From: Aporrectodea caliginosa
Taxonomy: Eukaryota; Annelida; Clitellata; Crassiclitellata; Lumbricidae
Assembly: GCA_020284085.1 (NCBI GenBank)
Contig: JACEVL010000201.1
Location: 656,594-720,593 of the forward strand
Direction: 5' to 3'
Length of the DNA stretch: 64,000 nt
Shown: positions 57,201 to 64,000 of the stretch, in pieces
Layout of the letters: each line of letters begins with the position of its first letter
How positions within the stretch are numbered: the stretch's first letter is position 1
Translations under genes and position numbers: made by a program
Notes under the pieces: model-generated
Databases searched by the model: none
Told to the model about the DNA's origin: nothing
What the model saw: only the letters and a program-made list of their open reading frames with translations

Positions 57201-60200
57201 ATTGCCGTTGACGAGACATTAGAATGCAAAAATCCTAATTAGATTGGGCATCAATCCTGTAGGTAAGAATTATGTGCATAGTCATAAGCCATACATAAGC
57301 AATTAATTCTTACTTCGTTGTATATTATTATGAAGTTTTGGAATTTTAATATTAAATTTTATTCTGAGCTGTGACGTCATTGTTAAAAAGTAGCAATAAT
57401 TTCGCATGTTTATATGAAAAAGTACAAATGCATAGTTTTTAGCTGTAGACTATAGACATTGTTTTAGATAGTGTGAGAAAGAAAATTAAAGGTACTTTAT
57501 TCTGAAACTGAAGTTGTTTAAATTTTCATTTCATAAATGTCATTTTTGTACATTTTTTGGAAGTATAATTAACAAGATAATGAAAACTGGCTTTCAGTAG
57601 TTTATTTGTTTATGCGAGAACCATATGTTGAAAAGTGCATCTCATTTTTGATATTGCCAATTAGCAAACAGCATGTTCCTAAAATTGATGAGTATAAGCG
57701 GTTTTGCCAGATCAGTGAGAAAGATGAGCATGGCTGATGTCGACAAGGGTCTTAGTAAGAAGGATGCAAGATTTGCAGAACACAAGATGAGACTTGAAGC
57801 CAGGTAAAAACATGAAATGCTAAGAAAATCAGTCGAAGCCTGTGGTTAAGTTACCGGGCAGCTAAAGATTGCAAGAGCAGCAACCTGAATGATGACGAAG
57901 AGGATAGGCCTAATGATGTTGACGACAACGATAATGATGTTGACGACAACGATGGAAACATGAATTTGGCTATGAAGTCAAGATCCCTTTGTAGGGCAAA
58001 AAACAGTTAAATACCCTTCCTGAAGGTTTACAAGAAGATACAGCAGCCAAGAAACCTTGCATTTTTCAAACCAGAATCTGCATTGCATCACATAAACTTG
58101 TCACTATCTTGGTAGCTGCCATCTCTTAAGCAAACTGTTAAAATGAGGACAAAGGCCCGTTGTAATTTTCAACTGTTCATCGCAAGCAATCATTTGACAT
58201 CACGACTAGATATATTCCAAGAGACAATTACAAAGAAGTGATGAAATTGTGGAATTCTAGGAAAGCGGTCTGTGACGGGATGCATCGTTTCAGCCAGGCG
58301 CATTTGGCCACATGGATGACAAAGGCGATCTATTGCTCAGAGACCAATCTTTTTATAGATCAATCTCAATTGACAGCCTCTGAGAGAAGAAATGTCACTG
58401 CATTCTGTTTATTTTGCAAATCATAATTTTTATAAACGTGAGAGCATGGATAGCTGGTCCGGTGGCATCTGACACGCCCATACCCCCAAGCCGCAATTTT
58501 TTGGGCTAACGGCTGGCTTGAGAAAATTTACGGCGGCTTTTCGGCTAGCCGTAAAAAGACGTAAACTACCTTTTTCGGCTAGCCGTAAAAAATTACGGCT
58601 TGAAACATAGTTCGTTCAAAACGTGTATCGACTATAGAGTTCCAAAAAGCCAATTAATTAGACAGTAGGACATCTGCTACAATGCCATAAAAAGGAACAA
58701 ATAATAGTGGCACACAAAAGTCATTCCAAACAGTACAGTTTCAATAAGTCTGAACTTGTACGGTAATCTACAAAGTCATAACTCTTTGAAACCAGCGGGA
58801 AAACTTTACAATTACAACTTTGTGCGTGTTCTAGCTGAATTAGCTGAATATGTTTCCGGCGGCTAGCCGTAAAAACATTCTCGGCGGTTTTTCGGCTAAG
58901 CCGTAAAATTTCCGGCGGCTAATCGGCTTGGACAAAAATTCGGCGGCTACGGCGGCGGCTTGGGGTATAGACACGCCAGTTAACGACGTGCAGTTGAACA
59001 AGCAGATCAGGCAGTGGAGGATTGCTAATGAATAATTCTACAATAAAAGTCTACCAATATTGACTTTTTAGTCAATAATATGTTGTGAATGAATATCTGT
59101 TTTTTGTGGCTACTGTGAGTTACTAATCAATCTAAATGATTCTTGCTATTCAACTTTATTATGTGCGATTATAACATATGGCTATCGCCTTAATTTGTAA
59201 CCTGAATATGACTGTATGGAAACCTTTAGGCTCATTGAGCAACCTCTAAAATGCATTTGATCTTGAAAATTTTTATACAGAATTTATTCTGTACACAAAA
59301 GGAACAAAATTAGCAACTATGCTCATTAACTTTCCCAAAAAATTTATTTTGAATCACCCTAATGCACGTGCAACTAGGCTACATGAAAGGATACACTCCT
59401 GAAAGTAACGTGGCCAAAATATGCATGTTGAAATACATTGTAAACTGGTTATAATTTAATTTACAAGACATCAAGCGTGACATAATGCTAAAATGCTGTG
59501 AACACATGTGTTGTTTCAAACAACTGTAGGCTATAGCGGTTTTTGTTAAATGGCAAACTATTAATAGGGCCTATATTTTATGGTTACATTGTATTGATGA
59601 GCAAAATCAGAAGCCCATGTTCGAGAGTCAAGTAAGGTAGGCGTGCGTAACTGCGTAGGCCTATACATGTAGCTGCATTCGCCTTAAAGCACGGTTCAGA
59701 GAAGATCGTATTCCATACTCCGTGACAGGGACGGCCTTTCAGTTTTTTCAGGGGTGGCAAACAATTTTGGGGGGAAGGGAGGAACTTGGCTAGCTTGTTA
59801 AGTTTTGTATTTAGTCTACATGTACAAAACTGGTTAAATGATCTAGCATGTTTTCTTGTTCTTATTAATTTCTTAATATGTGTGATTTTCTGCTCTCCTA
59901 GATTCCTAGTGACGAATAAAGATATAGCCTAGGCTATTATTTCATCAAATGCACTGACATGCATATAAATAGTTGATTTTCCTATCAAATTCAGGGACAT
60001 TTGCCCCCCTGCCCCTCCAAATGAAACCCCTCTGCTCAGTGGACGAACTTACCGGCCGAGAGACCGAGGGTAACGACGACCAAGTGGATGTCTGGAGCGA
60101 AGGCCGTCAGAAGCAGAGACACAAAGGTCACTGCGGCTCCAGACAGAACCACCAGACGATTTCCGCAGAAAGAACCAACGACGTTTCCAATGACGGCTAC

Positions 60201-60226
60201 AAGACCAACAAATAAAACAATATACA

Positions 60227-60268
<42 letters not shown>

Positions 60269-63200
60269 ATATATATATATATATGTATATATACATAATA
60301 CACACACAAAATTCATACAGCCGTACATGCTGGGCATTGTTGGCACACGCAGTTGGTGGCCAAGTCTACAGGTTCTAATGTGGGCTAAAGGAAGTGGTTG
60401 TCAGGCAGGCTATGACAATTTACATCTGCGTCTATGGGTGATTCATCATTTAGGCATACGGAAGCCGTACACAACACACGTGCGTCACCTCAAACTTATC
60501 TCGTAACTTCAAATCCTGGATCTGCTGGTAGTAATTTCAAACTCCAGTTTCCTAAGGTGTCGATAAAAATCTCAGCCACGACAGATAAACGGTTTAAACT
60601 CAGACATTTAGCCAAAACAAAATCGTGTAGGTGCAGAATAGTCGGCCTAATTGCTCTGTTTCAAGCAGAAATATATAGGCCTAATCGTTTTTTTTAAATT
60701 TCAAACCGACACGCCTCAGTTCGATTAGGCTACAATTCATAGTGTGAATGGATGATCACAAGTTTTTAGGCCTACAGGAGACGAAGCTAACTGTTGTAGC
60801 AGCCATGCAAGGCGCCCATCACGTCCTCCTCCTCATTTTGAGAAAGACGGATGTGTCTGAAGTTTTGGCGAATTACACATTTTCTGTAAACTAACAGTCG
60901 TATAATTAGGTCGATCATGACTCATGAGTGACCGGAAACGTAGGCTACTTCAGCTGAACTACGCTGGATGAAGCTCGTTATTAAGCGTATCTGAAACATT
61001 CTTAAACGACGCCCTGCATGCCTACATAGCCTACACGTACAAATATTCATGCTTGTATAGTATAGGCCTACTGTACATTCTGTCATAGGCCTACATACAT
61101 GCATGTATGTATGCGTTAAAGAAGGCATTGACTGAGTTCGTCTATATGCGTTTAGCTTTAATGCAGCGTTGGCAGTTGGGGGGTCTACGAATGCAACGTA
61201 CAGTGCCTATATAGCCTATAGGGCCTACGGCGACTTTAAAACGGCCCTGTACATGTAGGCCTATGTTGGTATTATTATTATTATTATTTATTATTATTAT
61301 TATTAAAATGTCATTTATAGCGCGCATAAACAAATGGAAATCTTGCACGAATGCGCGTAGCAGAAAAAATAAAGAAAAATGTCCGCGCTAGTCTCACGAT
61401 GTTAAATGTCGTTTTGTAGGCCTACAGAGTAGGCCTATACGGTAGCCTATTTGTCAGCTGGATAACATTTCTCACTAGAAAGTGTATGAATTAATTATGC
61501 AGTAAAGTGTAACGAGTTAATTGCCTGAAAGACTTCAAGAAGGTCTTACAGAAGATGGCGAATCCGGCAGCTGTGACGCCGAGTACGAGACCTGTGATTC
61601 CTGCGTTCGTGTTAAATCTTTGCTGAAGTTGAACGAACAGAATTCCCATGGACCTCGTTCCACCGCTGGCCAGGAAGTTCATCAGTCCAGCAGCTGTTAA
61701 TAGTAGTAAGGCCCGTTGTAATTAACCCTAGGGCTACCAAGCTTTTTTTGTAACACTGGTTACCAAGGAGGGGGGTGGTTACCACCCCCCCTGGATTTCG
61801 TGTTTGGTTTTACATATCATAACTTGTAATATAGCATTGGATTCAGCATTCATTTCTGCACAGAATGGTGTATTTAGTTGTATATTATGCGAATGCACCT
61901 CGAAATTACATCACTTTTAACAACGGAACCCATTAATTAGCAATATTGTATATTATTGCGTACATTTTGTACTTTTTGGATAAACAAATATAAGATTATG
62001 TGTGTTTTGAAACTAATCTATGTATAAAAGATACACAAAATCATCCCTACACATGTTTAAGCTTATATAGTATAAATGTACATCCATACATGTATATCCA
62101 TACATATATATCGGTTTACGTTGTAATGCTGTATTCAGCCATTTTCACACAGATTACGCGTATTATTATTTATTTTGATCACTTCCGGTATTCAAAAGAC
62201 AAAGATGTAGGTATGCAAATGAAGCCCTTCATTCCCTCTAAAGAATGATATCTTTGTTTCTCTTCCAGAAAGACAAATGAATACGCTACAGACAAAAAAC
62301 TAAAGGGGGGAGTCCTTCCATTCAGCCATTTTTCACGCATATTACGCGTATTATTATTTATTTTGAGCACTTCCGGTTGTCTCAGGTCAACTCAGTGACC
62401 ATAGAAATGTAGCCCCACATTCCCTCTATAGAATGGTATACTTTGTGTCTCTTAATATTAAATGACGGATGAGATATAGTCGAAAATCTAGGGGTGGTGG
62501 TATCCACCCCCTCTGGTACCTCGGGTATATTGGGTATAACTTTTGAACGGTGTGAGATATCATCTCACATTTTACCTCAAAACGTGTGTAAATGAACCCC
62601 CTACAGATACCTAAAAGGTCAAATTTTTATTCCATACGGAAAAATTTTGAGATAAAAAACCTAGGGGCGGGGGGTGGCAACCACCCCACCCCCTTGGTAG
62701 CCCGAGGGCTAAACTAATTATTAGCATATGAAATGGTCTCGGTGCGAACTGCGAATGCTTGAAGTGGCGCGCAACTCTCTGACGAGTGTGGAAAAGAAGA
62801 TGATGAAAATATTGAAGAATGGAAGAGTCAAAGATTGAAATTATATAGCGAAAATGGAATAGAATAAATTCGTTCTCCAGTTCCTGCCGCTTTAACGACT
62901 GGTAGGCTATTGTTAAATAAGCGCAACTGGTGATTTCAACCTCTCTCTAAAAACTGCTTGGCAAATATTAATACACAAAAAGTTTTTCGCTGCATGCTAA
63001 GTAACCTAACTCACAAGTCGTGTTCTGGATAAGATTCGTGGCTTGAAGTATTTATAGTACCAGTATTTCCTACTCCTCTGAGTAGAGTTCTTGAATGTGC
63101 GCTATATAAATTTCGATATGAAAATCGCATCTCATCCTGGTCGCCGATGCTTTGCAGTTATTATAAATTTTGAAAAATAAGTTATTAAATACATGTATAA

Positions 63201-63531
63201 ATTCTCCTGTATGTAATGAATTATAGTTATGTGACTATGTGTATCGAATATTGAGGCAGAATGAATGTCAGATAGGCTACGTTATTTGCCGGTGTTTCTT
63301 CTTTCACGTCTGTAGCCAATAGGCCTAAAATAGGCCTAGCCTTCATTAGAAAGAGGAGGTTTCTTATGCTGTAACTTTATAGTCATATAACTATGGAGTC
63401 TTGATGCTACTATGAATGGCATGCAATAAGTATATTAGTGTTATTCTATTTGATATCTCAGAGTATACCGGGTACTTACCAAAACAGACGAGCCAAGGCC
63501 ACACGCGTTCAATTATTTGATCGGCTGTCAT
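51231..63531 (-). CDS. SLC16-type monocarboxylate transporter with a very long central loop
   Basis: Minus-strand exons in order: 63531-63480 (ATG), 61693-61550, 60196-60053, 54507-52201, 51556-51231 (stop). All introns are phase 1 and GT-AG; 990 residues. Exons 1-3 encode the first helices (WPWLVCFGAAGLMNFLASGG, FNTNAGITGLVLGV). Exon 4 starts with GIGYGFIFGPS and holds the family motif of helix 5, QYFNKRRAQANGLAVAGGSLG. C-lobe helices run from LLTNWSYLLFATGL (about residue 735) to FSTILSGMFMLP and, in exon 5, TGSFALSLRICGLFLIVGG. SLC16 proteins carry monocarboxylates or related solutes across the plasma membrane. Between the lobes (about residues 190-717) is a 525-residue hydrophilic loop with Lys/His repeats such as TEHKHTEHK; usual MCT loops are far shorter. 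The TM1 motif is divergent (ERVWPW), so the substrate cannot be predicted. The start has A at -3. Confidence 0.9.
55264..56834. mobile_element. hAT-type element, CAGTGATGTAGT family
   Basis: 1571 bp including the nested element. Ends CAGTGATGTAGTCGACTAG and, inverted, CAGTGATGTAGTACTCGAG. Flanking 8-mers GAGACCAG (55256-55263) and AAGACCAG (56835-56842) differ at one base. Long subterminal arrays of CGAGTCCAAGTCCGAGTC are present at both ends in opposite orientation. No transposase seen. Confidence 0.88.
55938..56469. mobile_element. Nested hAT-type MITE, CAGTGGCGTAGCAA family
   Basis: 532 bp. Ends CAGTGGCGTAGCAA and TTGCTACGCCACTG are perfect inverted repeats. The perfect 8 bp duplication GATGTACC is at 55930-55937 and 56470-56477. 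It lies inside the 55264-56834 element and is therefore younger. Subterminal GGGGGCCCTTGTG is repeated in inverted form. Confidence 0.93.
57008..59361. mobile_element. DNA transposon remnant with TAGGGTGATTCA ends
   Basis: 2354 bp. Ends TAGGGTGATTCA and TGAATCACCCTA are perfect 12 bp inverted repeats, flanked by a perfect 8 bp duplication ATGCACGT (57000-57007 and 59362-59369), so hAT-like. Around 58200-58430 a degenerate plus-strand frame reads YIPRDNYKEVMKLW, then WMTKAIYC and LTASERRNVTAFCLF. This resembles a pattern I recall from uncharacterised mobile-element proteins (RDDY-x-E-L, RWM-A-K-x-I-Y); that link is from memory. Confidence 0.85.
58479..58969. mobile_element. Nested MITE with ATACCCCAAGCCG ends
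   Basis: 491 bp inside the 57008-59361 element. Ends CATACCCCCAAGCCGC and, inverted, TATACCCCAAGCCGCC; perfect 8 bp duplication GACACGCC at 58471-58478 and 58970-58977. Interior has inverted CGGCTAGCCGTAAAAA and CGGCGGCTTTTCGGCT motifs. Confidence 0.88.
60197..61549 (-). other. Intron 2 of the SLC16-like gene
   Basis: Holds TA arrays (60228-60290), an inverted SINE A fragment at 60725-60845, ATT repeats (61268-61305) followed by a small repeat (TCATTTATAGCGCGCATAAA) also seen near 55562, and many TAGGCCTA words. Confidence 0.7.
60725..60845 (-). repeat. tRNA-derived SINE, family A, 3' fragment, inverted
   Basis: On the minus strand it reads GAGGAGGACGTGATGGGCGC, TTGCATGGCTGCTAC and CTTGTGATCATCCATTCACA, matching the 3' half of the copies at 11150 and 26460. 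The tRNA-like head is absent. Confidence 0.75.
61726..62708. mobile_element. piggyBac-like MITE next to SLC16-like exon 2
   Basis: 983 bp. Left end TTAA|CCCTAGGGCTACCAAG; right end inverted CCCTCGGGCTACCAAG followed by TTAG on that strand (CTAA on plus). Ends in CCCTAG beside TTAA are the piggyBac signature; the right copy has one changed base. Subterminal GGGGGGTGGTTACCACCCCCC is palindromic. A block of about 60 bp (CATTCAGCCATTTT...TATTTTGA) is repeated at 62133 and 62319. No transposase. The element ends 33 bp from the exon 2 boundary. Confidence 0.75.
62713..63479 (-). other. Remainder of intron 1 of the SLC16-like gene
   Basis: AT-rich DNA with a SINE-tail fragment (GAGTAGAGTTCTTGAATGTG then GCGCTATATAAATTT at 63078-63115). 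No exon recognised. Confidence 0.55.

Positions 63532-64000
<469 letters not shown>

Larger units (their letters stand above)
54508..60052 (-). other. Intron 3 of the SLC16-like gene, largely nested DNA transposons
   Basis: This 5.5 kb intron holds a hAT-type element at 55264-56834 with another nested inside (55938-56469), and a 2.35 kb element at 57008-59361 with a 491 bp element nested inside (58479-58969). The flanks carry TAGGCCTA words. No other exon is supported. Confidence 0.8.

Noticed and set aside
59715..60045. Possible further DNA transposon with CAGGGACGG and CCCCTCTG ends
   Set aside because: The ends show only weak inverted similarity and no convincing 8 bp duplication.

Overview
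The window looks like nuclear DNA of an animal, most likely a marine invertebrate. Genes have many short exons with GT-AG introns. AT-rich non-coding DNA is packed with microsatellites, tRNA-derived SINEs and small DNA transposons, and the self-complementary word TAGGCCTA is very frequent in intergenic DNA. Gene content (a USP31/USP43-type deubiquitinase, an ASB-like ankyrin/SOCS protein, a synaptopodin-2-like PDZ protein, an RBMX/hnRNP G-like RNA-binding protein and an SLC16-type transporter) fits a bilaterian, perhaps a non-vertebrate deuterostome; the species cannot be fixed from sequence alone.

Layout. (1) 127-9466, plus strand: seven exons of the 3' part of a ubiquitin-specific protease whose 5' end lies left of the window. 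(2) 9467-15351: probable 3' UTR and intergenic DNA with SINEs, an 11.8 kb hAT-like element and a GA array, then a probable 5' non-coding exon ending at 14681. (3) 15420-18416, plus: an ankyrin/SOCS-box gene whose open frame is cut by two mobile insertions. (4) 18417-24571: repeats, two hAT MITEs, a dead LINE end and a 1.2 kb polypurine tract. (5) 24572-30992, plus: six-exon PDZ protein gene. (6) 30993-44278: about 13 kb of satellites, palindromes, duplicated blocks and a 2 kb GAGGCA-type array, with no gene I can support. (7) 44279-49879, plus: the RNA-binding protein, first exon(s) not found. (8) 51231-63531, minus: five-exon SLC16-like transporter with an unusually long central loop; intron 3 carries nested transposons. 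Genes 7 and 8 converge and their predicted poly(A) signals cross over.

The point most worth following is in the ankyrin/SOCS gene. One insertion (FLYWCH-bearing, 763 bp) lies between two identical 77 bp copies of exon sequence that contain AGGT; the other is a 460 bp hAT-type MITE between 8 bp target duplications that contain AG|GC. In both cases, splicing between the duplicated copies would remove the insertion exactly and restore a 562-codon frame. This is what recent intron gain by mobile elements (introner-like behaviour) would look like. The alternative is a recently broken gene; RNA data would decide. The five genes show no obvious functional link to each other.
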